From Campylobacter concisus (GTDB lineage Bacteria; Campylobacterota; Campylobacteria; Campylobacterales; Campylobacteraceae): DNA of 64,000 nucleotides. Location: NCBI RefSeq assembly GCF_002913745.1, contig NZ_PPCG01000039.1:29691-93690 (forward strand), given 5' to 3'. The position numbers and the translations under genes were made by a program. The notes beneath the pieces were generated by a model that saw only the letters and a program-made list of their open reading frames with translations, was not told where the DNA came from and did not search any database. Shown piece by piece: positions 1 through 10,647 of the stretch. Position 1 is the first letter of the stretch. Every line of letters begins with the position of its first letter.

Positions 1-47
1 ATGGGCTCTGTTAGCTCAAATTGTTTTCCTACAATGCTTATGTTCAT
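1..47 (-). CDS. hpf: Ribosome hibernation promoting factor, N-terminus only
   Basis: The reverse strand reads ATG at 47 preceded by an AAAGGAG ribosome binding site and translates as MNISIVGKQFELTEP before the window edge cuts it. This opening matches the HPF/RaiA family (proteins that bind the 30S subunit and drive 100S ribosome dimers in stationary phase). Only 15 residues are visible, so the assignment rests on the N-terminal beta-strand motif and is from memory of Campylobacter homologues. Confidence 0.6.
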   Translation of the reverse strand, partial: MNISIVGKQFELTEP

Positions 48-127
48 CGCAATCTCCTTTATAGAAAGTAAGATAATTATAACACGACGAAACTAAAAGC
101 AAATTAAAGTAAAATCTTTATAAAATT

Positions 128-562
128 TTAAAGTTTCTGAAGAGTTCGTTTGTGAAAATTTATAGGATTTGAGGCTTTTCCTGGTTTTGAGCTGACAAAT
201 ACATCAAGCATTATCGTGCCTTGATTTGTTCCAGTAGTAGCCACTGCGTCACCAGAACAAATGCCCATATCGCCAAAGTATTTTACAAATACTTTAAAGG
301 TAAAAAGATCACCAAATTCGCCAGCTATCGGATTATGCTCGTCGCCAAGGCAAACTGCTCCAGTTTTATAAAAGTCATTGCTTATGATAGCTAGCATGGC
401 GTATTCTGTCGCTGCACGGGCTACCAGCTCGCTTTGCTCTCTTAGATAAATTTCACTATTTTGCTTAACTGAAGTGCTAGCGATCGAAAGAGCTAGCATA
501 CAAATAGAGCTTGCGATCACCACAAAAAATATCGCTGCAATGAGTGTAAATCCTCGCCTCAT
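128..562 (-). CDS. Prepilin-like protein (type IV pilin N-terminal motif)
   Basis: 144 residues. The N-terminus MRRGFTLIAAIFF is a class III signal: a short basic leader, Gly, then Phe-Thr-Leu and a hydrophobic helix of about 20 residues, the substrate pattern of prepilin peptidase. The usual Glu at mature position 5 is replaced by Ala, as in some minor or GspK-like pseudopilins. I chose the ATG at 562 because it overlaps the TGA of the upstream gene. The globular part has two Cys (in GAVCLGDE and MGICSGDA) that could form a disulfide. It is the last of four overlapping genes, so it is probably part of a type IV pilus/type II secretion-like assembly. The exact role is not visible. Confidence 0.75.
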   Translation of the reverse strand: MRRGFTLIAAIFFVVIASSICMLALSIASTSVKQNSEIYLREQSELVARAATEYAMLAIISNDFYKTGAVCLGDEHNPIAGEFGDLFTFKVFVKYFGDMGICSGDAVATTGTNQGTIMLDVFVSSKPGKASNPINFHKRTLQKL

Positions 563-1533
563 CAATAAACCGCCTTTGACTTACAGATGGTTATCTCTGA
601 GTTTTTTGCTCTCATGCAAAGTTTTAGCACGATGACACCATTTTTTTCAGTAAAGACAAACCTCGTAACGTTTTTGGCAAGGGTTGCTTTTTCGCCATTT
701 TGTTTATATTTTTCTCCCATCCATGGACGATAGTCGTAGTATAAATTTAGATCAAAGACGCCATTTGCTGTATCTTTTGGATCAGCGCTTTGCTCTGGTA
801 CTATGGCATTTGCTGTGTAGGCTAGATGATACTGCTCTGAAATTTGTTTGTTTGCAAAACCAGAAATTTCTAGCGTATCGCCGTTTAAACCACTTTGACC
901 GCCTTTTACACCAACTTTTGCTATGTCTAAATTTGAAATACCTTTATACCCAAAAGAGTTTTGCACATCATAATAAACATCATAAAATATCGCTACAACA
1001 CCGCCATCTTTATTTTCAAAATCCACGCATTTACTATTTCTTGTGTCATCTTTGCAAGTTAGATCTTTTATGGTCTCGACCACTCCAGTAGTGAAATTAC
1101 TTCCCGGACTTATAAGACCAGTTGCTGGTGAGCTCTTAGCAAGATCTGCGTAGCCACTATATCTGCCTGCCTTTCCGCCCTGCTCTATGACATTGTCATT
1201 AGCATCAAGGGATATAACGTCATTAAAAATTTCATACGCATAGGGGATAAATTCTAAAATTTCATACTCGGCATTTAAATTTACCCCGCTATCATTTAGC
1301 GCCAAAAAAGCTCCATCAGTTTTTCTAGCGATCACGCTTGGCTTTATGCGGTGTTCTAGCCTCTTTGAAATTTGCTCCAGTGCGATCTCCGTTTGCGTCT
1401 CGAGCTCATTTACTGTCCTTGTTTGAAAGTAGTTTGAGTAGATGTTCATTATGGCATTAAAGCTCATCATAGCGATGATACCAAGTACGACGATGACGAC
1501 TACAAGCTCAAGGAGAGTAAAGGCTCTTTTCAT
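562..1533 (-). CDS. Prepilin-like protein with long C-terminal domain
   Basis: 323 residues from the ATG at 1533, which overlaps the TGA of the gene before it (ATGA). The start MKRAFTLLELVVVIVV has the basic leader, the F-T-L-L-E motif with Glu at mature position 5, and the hydrophobic helix of a prepilin (N_methyl family). The large C-terminal part is not one I recognise; it has a Cys pair near CKDDTRNSKC and another near the end (LCMRAKNSEITIC). The size suggests a PilW- or GspJ-like minor pseudopilin. It sits in an operon with two other prepilin-like genes and a giant exported protein. Confidence 0.78.
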   Translation of the reverse strand: MKRAFTLLELVVVIVVLGIIAMMSFNAIMNIYSNYFQTRTVNELETQTEIALEQISKRLEHRIKPSVIARKTDGAFLALNDSGVNLNAEYEILEFIPYAYEIFNDVISLDANDNVIEQGGKAGRYSGYADLAKSSPATGLISPGSNFTTGVVETIKDLTCKDDTRNSKCVDFENKDGGVVAIFYDVYYDVQNSFGYKGISNLDIAKVGVKGGQSGLNGDTLEISGFANKQISEQYHLAYTANAIVPEQSADPKDTANGVFDLNLYYDYRPWMGEKYKQNGEKATLAKNVTRFVFTEKNGVIVLKLCMRAKNSEITICKSKAVY

Positions 1534-2174
1534 TTCCACGCTTTCGTATTTAGCGAGCCGCCCTCACCTAGGTTAAAAGCGTAAGCTCTTAGCACCGATG
1601 TCGTCTCTTGTTTTGTATCATTTTTGTATGAAGTTGCAGTTACTACTATCTCTTTTACGTCGCTGTTATCTAGCGCCAAATTTGGCTTAAACCAGCCCTT
1701 ATCCTCGCTAACACTTACCTCATAGTCTGAGCCAACTATATAGTCTCTGCTTTGATTTGCCGTGTTTAAATTTTTATTTTTTGTTTTGTAATAATCCACA
1801 GACCTCACGGCTGCATCAAGCGCTAGATCTGATGAGTTTGTATAGGCAAAAACTCTATGTCCGTCGCCTGTTATTTTATTTATCTTATAAAATTCGTTTC
1901 TTTTATCACCTGGCTTTAATATGATAGGAAAAAAGTAAGCCGTCTCAGCGCTACTGCCGCCAATGTTTGTCGAGACCTTGATGACCTTGTCGCTAAAGGG
2001 AGCTTTTAAGATAAGCCCCATGTAGGTCTTGGCATTCATCAAGCTCTCTTGCGTAACTGCCTTTTGATTTAGCTCAGATGTGGTCTTTAGTACAAGCGGT
2101 ATCGACGTACTGATAATCGCCACAACGACTATCGAGAGGATAAGCTCTATAAGAGAAAAGCCTCTTTTTACCAA
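1530..2174 (-). CDS. Prepilin-like protein
   Basis: 214 residues. VKRGFSLIELILSIVVV is a textbook prepilin N-terminus (Gly before Phe, Glu at mature position 5). The start codon is TTG at 2174, supported by an AGGAG about 8 bases upstream and by its overlap with the TAA stop of the upstream gene. The remainder is an extracytoplasmic domain without a recognised family. It is cotranscribed with the large exported protein upstream and two more prepilin-like genes downstream. Confidence 0.78.
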   Translation of the reverse strand: MVKRGFSLIELILSIVVVAIISTSIPLVLKTTSELNQKAVTQESLMNAKTYMGLILKAPFSDKVIKVSTNIGGSSAETAYFFPIILKPGDKRNEFYKINKITGDGHRVFAYTNSSDLALDAAVRSVDYYKTKNKNLNTANQSRDYIVGSDYEVSVSEDKGWFKPNLALDNSDVKEIVVTATSYKNDTKQETTSVLRAYAFNLGEGGSLNTKAWK

Positions 2175-5100
2175 GAAATTCTCCTATTTGTCTTATCGCT
2201 TAGATCGTTAAAGTTGTTTTCGCCGCCTATGACATTTCCTACGTCACCTTTGCCAGAGCCACTTTTTAGGGTCTTGCCAGCCCAGTCACCATTTGGCACG
2301 AGAAATCTCACTGTAAAATCATTTGTCGCTGCATCTTTGTCAAATTCATTATATATGAGCCAGTTTTTCGTATGCATCTTAGCTATATCTGTAACTGCTC
2401 GGTCATTTTTTACATAAATGTAGCTGACGCCGTCACTAAGTGCTGTCTCTTTGGCTATATCTCGCGTAGTGTGATTTGAAAAGCTGTAACTATCTACATT
2501 GCCATAACTAGCATCGTGCAGAGGATTTACATACCATGAGTGCGTACCAGCAAACTCCTCCCAGCGAGCGCTTGATCCTGGTTTTTGCAACATAAATTTG
2601 CTCTCGTCGCAACCATTACAATACACTCCGTAGTAAATTTTTGCCTTAAAGCCAGTGTTTGGCCCCTCATAGTAAGGTGCGTATGTCCTAGCGTAGTAAA
2701 ATTTCGCCGATGTTTTTGTAGTTGGCTTTTTGTAGTTGCCATTGTTTTTTGTTTTATTTGCATCGACTAAACTTTCAAACGTGAAAGTATCACTTGTTAC
2801 CTCGAAAGGATTTTTAGCCATATTTTTCTCGCGTTTGAAATTAAATTTTAAATTTACATCAGCATAGCCGCCTTTAAACGCTTCTTTTTTGACTTCAAAG
2901 AGCCCTTCGTGTAAAGAAGCTGGATGTACTTTTTCGACTTTGTTAGCATCAAGATTGCCAAAAAACAAAATTTCACTATTTAGCTTAGCTAACCCATCTG
3001 TGTCGTTTTTTAGTAAGGTGCCATTGTTGTCAGTATAGCCATTTATCATTTCTCCTACTTTTATCTTAAAGCGTGTATTGTTTGAGTAACAACCGTCTTT
3101 ATATAAAAGTGCAGGATTATCATCAAAAAGTCTAGCTTTTACTTTAAAGCTCAAGATAGGGGTAAAGCTTGCATTGCTTTCATTTGCAATGTAGCTAATA
3201 CCTCTTGGCAAAATTTTAAACTCGCTTACTTCAAGATCATTTGGCTCAAAACCAAATTTTTTCTCACCAAATTCTATATCACAACCGACCTTGCCTTCGG
3301 TATTTTCATTATTATCACTCTTATCAAGCACACAGTCACTATCTTGTGGTGGAGTTTTTTTATCTATACTTGTATAGCTTTTATCCACCACATAAAATTT
3401 AGCATTTCCGATATCAGAGAAAGAAAATCCCTCTTTATTTGTTTTTAAATTAGTTATAGTACCTACCGCTTTTGCTGGATTGTCAAAGGCTATCTTTAGT
3501 TTATTGTCTTCACTTAATCTCTTTTTTGTATCTTCGGTGATTATGCACCCTGCCTTATCCACAGGCAAGATTGATACATTGTTTTCTGTATAACGATTTA
3601 CTCCAGTTACTGAGCTGCCTGCTGTTAGGGTATTTGTATATCCATTTGCAAGAGTTGTATTATCTATATTATAAGCAGCTAGAGTTATGTCCTTATAGTC
3701 TTTACCTCCCACAAGTACACTACTACCATTATATACACCACCACTGCCTGACTTATCATAGAGCTGAAACATAGCTGGTCTTACAGCAAATGCATCAAAG
3801 ACTTCACACTTTACCACATCTTGATTTTTTGGCTTGCTATGATACTTTAGCTTAACATGAAGTTTCCTATAAGGTCTTGGCACAGTTACTTTTACTTCTT
3901 CAGTGTCTTTACTTGCAAAATGAAGTGTTACAGGATGCCCTAATACAGAATTTTCACTACTGCAGTTCTCTACAAGTTTAAGATCCACATCAGTAGGCGA
4001 GTCGGGTGCTTTTGCCTTTCCATCTATCTCACTATAGTTTGTGATGTATATACTAAAAGGTTTTTTTGCTATCTTTGTAAAAAGCCTGTTTTTATAGTCC
4101 CCATTTGAATTATCATCTTTTTTACTTCGTGGATAGAAGTCATTTTCTTCTTCCTCTACGATCTTTAGATTAGGCGATGTTAGAATACATTCGCTTATCC
4201 TATCATCAAACTTTAAGCCTGCGTCACTATTTTGAAATTTAGCCTCATATCTTGTCTTTTTATACTCTTTTTCTATCACGCCTATGAACTGAACTCTTGC
4301 ATAGTTTTGACGACCATGCGTTAGCTCTCCGCCTACTGCATGGCTTGCGTTTTTTCCTATTTTATATTCTAAAGTATGACTATCAATCCTGTTTAGATTT
4401 TCATTAGTATCGCTAGTAAGCGTGGTCCAGTTTTCTGAATTTGATCTCGCATCAGATATTATCACCTTACTAGTTCTTAAATTAGTAGAAGTATCCTTAT
4501 AGCTCATAAATTCAGGTTTTAAATTTACTCTTAAGATAGAGCCATAAGCATCCTCGCTACCTCCATTTTCAACTGTTACGGTAGTCCTTACCAAGGAGCC
4601 TTTTTTTACGATAGTTGATTCTCCAGAACTGCCCTTTAACTTTACAGGTATCCAGCTAGCACCTTTATCTCTACTAACCTCAAGCTTTTCTGTGTAGCAC
4701 ACTTTAGGATTATAGAGCAAGGTAGAAAAGGCAACCATACCAATGTTTTGTCTCTCTCCCTGGAAGTTACCATCCTGATCACGTTCACTGGTAACTTGAA
4801 ACTGCACCTCTACATCTTTTTGTCTATGCGACATATTGTCTGAAATGTCAAATAAATCAAGATCCATCTGTCCATTATAAATTTTGCTACTATCTGCTGG
4901 ATTATTAAATCTGGCAATAGAAGAGTTAAACTGATTATCTTTTGCGTTTTGTAAATTTAGCGGAGACCAAACACTTTTAAAAGTACCATCCTGCTTTATT
5001 GCTATATCATCACCTTTCACTTCTTGTCTACCTCCAAAGCTAAAAAGAGCCAAGGTTGATCTAATATCTCCGCTTGGTGGAGTGTAAAAACCATCAAATT

Positions 5101-6316
5101 TTAAATTTACTTGGCTAACTCCAATACCGCCAGGATAGATATTTGCCATACCATCATATATATTTACTGCTCTTGGCTCGACTCCTTTTACTTCACCATC
5201 TTCACCCATATCATAAACTATAACTAAACTCCAACCACCAAACTGAGAAGCACTAAAAGACGAATTCCATTTGCCATCTCCGTAAAGTATAGCTCCATAA
5301 GGTGAGTTAAATTTTTTAGTTACCATTTCAATAGGTGTAGTAAAAACAGGAAATGTTATGGATTTATTTGTTTCTTTTTCTAACTTTATAATACTAGCCG
5401 CTATATTACCAACACTAAATGTTCTATTTTGACTTGAAGTACCAAGGCTATCCCTCACCTCTTTTGTTACGTTGGCACTTGCTTGATAAATATAGTAATA
5501 TCCGCCTCTTCCACTTATATTAGGACTTGCATCTTTTGTCCAACTATCATGCGTCATTATAGTTGGATCACCTTGAGAAAAAGATCCAATCCATTTGATA
5601 TCATCTTTATCTGCTTGTACTACAAATGTTCCTTTTGGAGTCTTAAAATTTACTCTTGAATAACCATATGTGTCTTCAAAGATAGTTGCAAAATAGTTTG
5701 TTTTTATATTCCATTCTTTATATAAGCTACCTCCCCAATATAATCTCGCATATTTTATTTTGCTCCCATCTATGTGTTCCCTTTCATATTGACTTTTTTC
5801 TTCAAATTTAAATTTTGCACTAGATGAGTTTGGGAATTTAGTTGTTCCTAAACTAGGTTCTTCATTAACAAATCTTTTCTCTACAATTTGAGAAGTTTGC
5901 GAGAATTTATTTTTGCCGCCTATGTTTTTTTGAGGCAAAAAATTATAACCATCTATCTTTGGTATAATTACACTAGCCCCAATAACATCCATATCGCCTA
6001 TAATTCTTTTAAAACTAGCTTCTTCTCTCTTTTTCAGTACAATACTTTCACTATCATCATTATATCTATATATACGTGCTCTTACTGGATTGCCATAATC
6101 GTCATTAGCAACATAATACATAGATTCAGTAGCAGAAGTATCCTTTTTTATGCAATGCTTATAACCATCTTTGTCTATCGAGCATTCATAACCAGCATTA
6201 CAAACATCAGCAAAAGAGCATACATCACTATGTGGTATAAATAAATAATCTATTGGATATACTTCATCACCAAAGATATAAATACAAGATAAAAAAATAA
6301 AACAAAAAAATTTCAA
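2168..6316 (-). CDS. Very large exported protein, first gene of a pseudopilin operon
   Basis: 1382 residues with a TTG start at 6316 followed by a Sec-type signal (MKFFCFIFLSCIYIFG). No strong Shine-Dalgarno is visible, so the start is inferred from the signal peptide. A Cys-rich patch near residues 33-55 (CSFADVCNAGYEC) follows. The middle has a DUF11-like beta-sandwich segment around TTVTVENGGSEDAYGS. Several Cys and many Tyr, Asn and Lys follow. The length, export signal and linkage to three prepilin-like genes suggest a pilus-tip or surface adhesin in the manner of PilY1, but I see no PilY1 propeller or von Willebrand A motif. Base composition is more AT-rich than the neighbouring housekeeping genes. 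Confidence 0.7.
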   Translation of the reverse strand: MKFFCFIFLSCIYIFGDEVYPIDYLFIPHSDVCSFADVCNAGYECSIDKDGYKHCIKKDTSATESMYYVANDDYGNPVRARIYRYNDDSESIVLKKREEASFKRIIGDMDVIGASVIIPKIDGYNFLPQKNIGGKNKFSQTSQIVEKRFVNEEPSLGTTKFPNSSSAKFKFEEKSQYEREHIDGSKIKYARLYWGGSLYKEWNIKTNYFATIFEDTYGYSRVNFKTPKGTFVVQADKDDIKWIGSFSQGDPTIMTHDSWTKDASPNISGRGGYYYIYQASANVTKEVRDSLGTSSQNRTFSVGNIAASIIKLEKETNKSITFPVFTTPIEMVTKKFNSPYGAILYGDGKWNSSFSASQFGGWSLVIVYDMGEDGEVKGVEPRAVNIYDGMANIYPGGIGVSQVNLKFDGFYTPPSGDIRSTLALFSFGGRQEVKGDDIAIKQDGTFKSVWSPLNLQNAKDNQFNSSIARFNNPADSSKIYNGQMDLDLFDISDNMSHRQKDVEVQFQVTSERDQDGNFQGERQNIGMVAFSTLLYNPKVCYTEKLEVSRDKGASWIPVKLKGSSGESTIVKKGSLVRTTVTVENGGSEDAYGSILRVNLKPEFMSYKDTSTNLRTSKVIISDARSNSENWTTLTSDTNENLNRIDSHTLEYKIGKNASHAVGGELTHGRQNYARVQFIGVIEKEYKKTRYEAKFQNSDAGLKFDDRISECILTSPNLKIVEEEENDFYPRSKKDDNSNGDYKNRLFTKIAKKPFSIYITNYSEIDGKAKAPDSPTDVDLKLVENCSSENSVLGHPVTLHFASKDTEEVKVTVPRPYRKLHVKLKYHSKPKNQDVVKCEVFDAFAVRPAMFQLYDKSGSGGVYNGSSVLVGGKDYKDITLAAYNIDNTTLANGYTNTLTAGSSVTGVNRYTENNVSILPVDKAGCIITEDTKKRLSEDNKLKIAFDNPAKAVGTITNLKTNKEGFSFSDIGNAKFYVVDKSYTSIDKKTPPQDSDCVLDKSDNNENTEGKVGCDIEFGEKKFGFEPNDLEVSEFKILPRGISYIANESNASFTPILSFKVKARLFDDNPALLYKDGCYSNNTRFKIKVGEMINGYTDNNGTLLKNDTDGLAKLNSEILFFGNLDANKVEKVHPASLHEGLFEVKKEAFKGGYADVNLKFNFKREKNMAKNPFEVTSDTFTFESLVDANKTKNNGNYKKPTTKTSAKFYYARTYAPYYEGPNTGFKAKIYYGVYCNGCDESKFMLQKPGSSARWEEFAGTHSWYVNPLHDASYGNVDSYSFSNHTTRDIAKETALSDGVSYIYVKNDRAVTDIAKMHTKNWLIYNEFDKDAATNDFTVRFLVPNGDWAGKTLKSGSGKGDVGNVIGGENNFNDLSDKTNRRISW

Positions 6317-6352
6317 ATTACAATAACTTCAATGTAATTAGACTCAAAATTT

Positions 6353-6754
6353 CTAAATGTCCTTGCTTGTTGCTTTCTGTATAAAATTTTCTATCATCTC
6401 GGCTTGCCCGTATTGTGGATATTTTGTAACATCTAAAACAACTTGGGACAAGGTCATATTGTCCATATTGCAAACGATAGGAGCCACGAAATTCACGGTT
6501 GATTTCTCAAGTGGAAGGGCAACTACGATGATATTGTAAATTCTAAGTTGCGAACTCTCTTTGATATCCATAAGCTCTTCGTAGTAGCTTGGGATGTCAA
6601 ATTCATAACTTCTTAACGCGAAAGGATTTATCATTGTAAAAGATGTTTCATCATCTTTACTTGCTAACTTAACAAAAAATTTATCGAGCTCAATCAGTTC
6701 CATCGTCTTGATATGCTCAAAGCCTAAAATAGGGCTTTTAACACTAAAAATCAT
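6353..6754 (-). CDS. fliW: Flagellar assembly factor FliW
   Basis: 133 residues, start ATG at 6754 with an AGGAG site. FliW binds the RNA regulator CsrA and flagellin, coupling flagellin translation to secretion. The family pattern is visible: an N-terminal [10 protein letters not shown] segment, a central [17 protein letters not shown], and the conserved [10 protein letters not shown] followed by VVLDVTKYP. Length is normal for epsilonproteobacterial FliW. It diverges from bamD; in C. jejuni, fliW lies beside the same bamD-lon pair. Confidence 0.9.
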   Translation of the reverse strand: MIFSVKSPILGFEHIKTMELIELDKFFVKLASKDDETSFTMINPFALRSYEFDIPSYYEELMDIKESSQLRIYNIIVVALPLEKSTVNFVAPIVCNMDNMTLSQVVLDVTKYPQYGQAEMIENFIQKATSKDI

Positions 6755-6866
6755 ACTAACTCCTGTTTTGTAAAATTGCCTTATTTTAGCATAGTTTTAA
6801 AAAATTTATACAAAAATAATGCCAAAAAATGTAAAATAAGCGAATTTAAAATTTTTAAGGAAAAGC

Positions 6867-7514
6867 ATGAAAAAATTTTCTAAATTTCTAGCAGTCGTGG
6901 CTCTTTTAGGGCTTTTTAGTGGTTGTGCTGAAAAATACACCGAACTTTACAATCTAACTCCAGACGAGTGGTACGCTCAGGTCATCGCTGACATAAAAGA
7001 TGGCGATCTGGAGTCAGCTGATAAACACTACGTTTCAATGGCTAGCGAGCACGTTGCAAGCCCGCTTTTGGAGCAAATTTTACTCATCCTTGCCCAAGCT
7101 CACGCAAATGATGAAGAGTATCTCATGGCAAATCACTATCTTGATGAATACATCAAAAGATACGGCGATAACGGCCCAAAAACAGAATTTGCTCAATATC
7201 TAAAGATAAAAGCAAATTTTGACTCATTTACCCAGCCAAACCGCAACCAAAAGCTAATGGAGGATAGCGTAACTGAGATCGAGAAATTTCTTTATATGTA
7301 TCCAAATACCGAGTATAAGCCACTTATCGAGACCATGCTTATCAAATTTAAACTTGCTCTTTACTTCTTAGATATGCAAATAGCAGATCTTTACAAGAGA
7401 ACTGGCCGTGACGTTTCGGCTAAAATTTACGAGCAAAAGCTAGAAGAGTCACCGTTTAAAAACTCAGACCTTATCAAACCTGACGTGGCATGGTATAGAA
7501 AACTGTTTGAATAG
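6867..7514 (+). CDS. bamD: Outer membrane assembly lipoprotein BamD
   Basis: 215 residues with an AAGGAAAAGC site before ATG. The signal peptide ends in a lipobox (LFSGC, Cys 20), so it is a lipoprotein. The mature part is tetratricopeptide-like helices ([33 protein letters not shown]), as expected for BamD, the BAM-complex subunit that helps fold outer-membrane beta-barrels with BamA. Its TAG stop lies 8 bases before the lon start, so the two are probably cotranscribed. Confidence 0.88.
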   Translation: MKKFSKFLAVVALLGLFSGCAEKYTELYNLTPDEWYAQVIADIKDGDLESADKHYVSMASEHVASPLLEQILLILAQAHANDEEYLMANHYLDEYIKRYGDNGPKTEFAQYLKIKANFDSFTQPNRNQKLMEDSVTEIEKFLYMYPNTEYKPLIETMLIKFKLALYFLDMQIADLYKRTGRDVSAKIYEQKLEESPFKNSDLIKPDVAWYRKLFE

Positions 7515-7522
7515 GAGAAATT

Positions 7523-9940
7523 TTGCAAATAAACGAAAACAAAGGCTTCCCCACTGAGATCCCTATCATCGTTGAGGACGAGCTATTTTTATATCCATTT
7601 ATGATAACACCGCTTTTTTTAAGCGACGAAGAAAATTTAAAAGCGCTTGAGCTTGCCATACAAGGAGAAACGCCGATCCTTGTCGTGCCTACAAAGCCAC
7701 AGCAAGACGGCGCTAGAGACTTTGACGGCATATATGACGCAGGCGTTATCGGCACGATAATGCGCCGTGTGCCTCTACCTGACGGACGCGTAAAAGTGCT
7801 ATTTCAGGGCATCGACAAAGGTAAAATTTTAAAACAATCAGGCATAAACCCACTCCGTGGCATCGTCGATATGCTCCACGTAAAGCGCCCATCACAGGTC
7901 AAAACTGACGCTCTCATCGTAGTTTTAAGAGAAAAAGTAAGAGAGCTTTCGCAGTTTAGCCATTTTTTCCCGCCTGATCTTTTAAAAACGATCGAAGAGA
8001 GTGCTGAGGCGATCAGAGTTTGTGATCTAGTCTCAAGTGCACTTCGCCTAAAAAAACAGATCGCTTATAGCTTTTTTGTCGAGGAAAATTTAGAACAACG
8101 CTTGCTAAAATTAATTGACTACGTCATCGAAGAGATCGAGGCAAATAAACTTCAAAAAGAGATAAAAAATAAAGTCCATTCAAAGATCGATAAGACAAAT
8201 AAAGAGTACTTTTTAAAAGAGCAGTTAAAGCAAATCCAAGCCGAACTTGGAGCGGACACGAGCCGTGAAGAGGAGCTTGAAGAGTACCGCAAAAAGCTTG
8301 ATGCGAAGAAGAAATTTATGGCCGAGGACGCTTACAAAGAGATCAAAAAACAAATAGATAAGCTTTCGCGTATGCACCCAGACTCAGCTGATGCAAACAC
8401 TTTGCAAAGCTATCTTGATTGGGTACTTGAGATACCATTTGAAAATGTAGCTAAGAAAAAATCATCTATCGCTGAAGTGAGCAAGCACCTAAATGCCGAT
8501 CACTACAGCTTAGAGAAGCCAAAAGAGCGCATCGAAGAGTATTTTGCCTTGCGTGAGCTTTTGGAGCTTAGAGGTGTTGGCGAAAAGGTAAATAACGGCG
8601 CCATTTTATGCTTTGCAGGCCCTCCAGGCGTAGGCAAAACAAGCCTTGCAAACTCGATCGCAAAGGCGTTAAAGCGCGAACTAGTTAGGATCGCACTTGG
8701 CGGACTTGAGGATGTAAATGAGCTAAGAGGTCACCGCCGCACCTACATAGGCGCTATGCCAGGTCGCATTGTGCAAGGGCTCATAGAAGCTAAGCAGATG
8801 AATCCAGTGGTTGTTTTAGACGAGATCGACAAGGTTGGTAGAAGCTACAGAGGCGATCCAACCGCGGTTTTACTTGAAATTTTAGATCCTGAGCAAAATA
8901 ATAAATTTAGAGATTACTACTTAAATTTCAACATCGATCTTAGCAAGATCATCTTTATCGCTACAGCAAATGATGTAAGCATGATCCCAGCCGCACTTCG
9001 AGATAGGATGGAGTTTATCGAGCTTAGCTCATACACTCCACAAGAGAAATTTGAGATCGCTAAAAAATATCTCTTGCCTCAGGAGCTTAAAAAGCACGGT
9101 CTAAAACCAAGCGATGTTAGCATCAGCAAAGAGGCACTTGAGCTAATTATCAGCGACTACACAAGAGAGAGCGGTGTGAGAAATTTACGCCGTAGGATCG
9201 CTGATATATTAAGAAAAGTCGCCAAAAATATCCTCACTAAAAAAAATGAGGGCAAGATCAGCGTCACGGCCAAAAATTTAAAAGAATTTTTAGAGAAAAA
9301 GGTCTATGAGATCGAGCCAGCGGATAAAAAAGATCAGATCGGCTTAGTAAATGGCCTAGCGTGGACGAGTGTCGGTGGCGATGTGCTAAGGATCGAGGCT
9401 ATCAGAATCCAAGGCAAAGGTAATATGCAGATCACCGGTCAACTAGGCGACGTGATGAAAGAGAGTGCTCAGATCGCATTTAGTGTTGTTAAAGTGCTAA
9501 TAGACAACAAAAAAATAAAAGTGCCGATGGCTATCGTGCCAAAATTTGACGATGACAAGCACAAGCTAGAAGCCAGTGACGTTTATAGACGCTATGACCT
9601 TCACTTGCACGTGCCAGAGGGTGCCGTGCCAAAAGACGGACCAAGTGCTGGTATCACGATGGCAACCGCGATCGCATCGATACTAACTAATACAAAGGTA
9701 AGACACGACATAGCAATGACTGGCGAGATCACGCTAACTGGTAGAGTGCTACCGATCGGTGGTCTAAAAGAGAAGCTCATCGCTGCACACAAAGCTGGCA
9801 TCAAAACAGCTCTAATACCTCGCAAAAACTATGATCGCGACCTTATCGACATCCCAGCTGAAGTAAAGGCTGATATAAAGATCATCGCAGTAGATACGAT
9901 CGATGATGTGCTAAAAAATGCTCTTGTAGCTAAAAAATAA
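7523..9940 (+). CDS. lon: ATP-dependent protease Lon
   Basis: 805 residues from a TTG start at 7523, supported by AGGAG five bases upstream. Order of parts: N-terminal substrate-binding LON domain ([20 protein letters not shown]), coiled region, AAA+ module with Walker [10 protein letters not shown] (about residues 366-374) and Walker [10 protein letters not shown], then the protease domain with catalytic Ser708 in PKDGPSAG and Lys751 in [13 protein letters not shown]. Lon degrades misfolded and regulatory proteins in the cytoplasm. Length is normal and all key residues are present. A clear hairpin terminator follows. Confidence 0.97.
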   Translation: MQINENKGFPTEIPIIVEDELFLYPFMITPLFLSDEENLKALELAIQGETPILVVPTKPQQDGARDFDGIYDAGVIGTIMRRVPLPDGRVKVLFQGIDKGKILKQSGINPLRGIVDMLHVKRPSQVKTDALIVVLREKVRELSQFSHFFPPDLLKTIEESAEAIRVCDLVSSALRLKKQIAYSFFVEENLEQRLLKLIDYVIEEIEANKLQKEIKNKVHSKIDKTNKEYFLKEQLKQIQAELGADTSREEELEEYRKKLDAKKKFMAEDAYKEIKKQIDKLSRMHPDSADANTLQSYLDWVLEIPFENVAKKKSSIAEVSKHLNADHYSLEKPKERIEEYFALRELLELRGVGEKVNNGAILCFAGPPGVGKTSLANSIAKALKRELVRIALGGLEDVNELRGHRRTYIGAMPGRIVQGLIEAKQMNPVVVLDEIDKVGRSYRGDPTAVLLEILDPEQNNKFRDYYLNFNIDLSKIIFIATANDVSMIPAALRDRMEFIELSSYTPQEKFEIAKKYLLPQELKKHGLKPSDVSISKEALELIISDYTRESGVRNLRRRIADILRKVAKNILTKKNEGKISVTAKNLKEFLEKKVYEIEPADKKDQIGLVNGLAWTSVGGDVLRIEAIRIQGKGNMQITGQLGDVMKESAQIAFSVVKVLIDNKKIKVPMAIVPKFDDDKHKLEASDVYRRYDLHLHVPEGAVPKDGPSAGITMATAIASILTNTKVRHDIAMTGEITLTGRVLPIGGLKEKLIAAHKAGIKTALIPRKNYDRDLIDIPAEVKADIKIIAVDTIDDVLKNALVAKK

Positions 9941-9942
9941 TC

Positions 9943-9980
9943 TTTTCCTAGTCCTAAGTGAGATTAGGGCTAGGAAAATT
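9943..9980 (+). terminator. Rho-independent-type terminator after lon
   Basis: A 15-bp stem (9943-9957 pairs with 9964-9978; TTTTCCTAGTCCTAA against TTAGGGCTAGGAAAA, one G-U pair) with a 6-base loop begins two bases after the lon stop. The stem ends in A/T and is followed by an AT-rich tail. Confidence 0.75.
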
Positions 9981-10647
9981 TATAAATTTTGACGATTTTA
10001 AAATCCAAATAAAAAGCCATATAACGCATAAAGGCAATTAATAATTTAAACATTATAAGTACATGTAGCACACTAGAGAAAAATAAATTTTAAAATTTAT
10101 GAGCGAGCATATCACGCTTCTAAATTTAGTGGCGAATGACTATGAGCCCTAAATTTACTAAGTTACTAAGGCGAGTGAGCACGATTTTAAAATTTGACTT
10201 GCGATATAAATTTATCAAAAAAGAGACAAAAAAGGCTTAAATTACACTCTACTTGCAGTTGCGAGCTCATGGAACAAAAAAAGCTCCCTTCTCCCCTTAA
10301 CAATCCTTCTTCCCTGGCGCGTTCAAGATAACATGCAACTGTGCAAAAACTCTATATACGTTTTTGGTTAAATTTGAGCAAATTTGAAATGGTATTTTTG
10401 CTCTATAATTTAACCTAAGCTACAAGTGAAGCCAAATTTTAGTAATCAATTCTTAGGGATGAATGAAGGTTTAAAATTTTGTAAGCTTTATATTTTTTTG
10501 CAAAAAACAAAAACTTGAATTATATTCTGTTTGTAGCTTGCAAAGCAAAATACAAAAAAAGAATATACTCAGCAAATTCCTCGTAAATTTAGAATTTATT
10601 TTGGCTCTAAAATTTACATATAAGCTTCAAATATATACTTAAAAATT
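9981..10647. other. Gene-free interval between lon and PBP2
   Basis: About 670 bases with no credible reading frame on either strand. It holds AT-rich sequence and two diverged copies of a roughly 55-base unit (about 10226-10283 and 10507-10561; both contain CTT(A/G)AATTA near the start and ACAAAAAAAG at the end). The reverse strand carries a TATAAT-like hexamer within the second copy. I cannot assign an RNA gene here; a decayed gene or small RNA is possible. Confidence 0.4.

Noticed and set aside
684..1091. Long plus-strand frame opposite a prepilin gene
   Set aside because: Antisense shadow of a gene with a clear prepilin N-terminus and operon overlap.
5888..6244. 118-residue plus-strand frame near the start of the giant exported protein
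   Set aside because: Antisense shadow in AT-rich sequence; Ile/Tyr/Ser-rich with no signal of selection.
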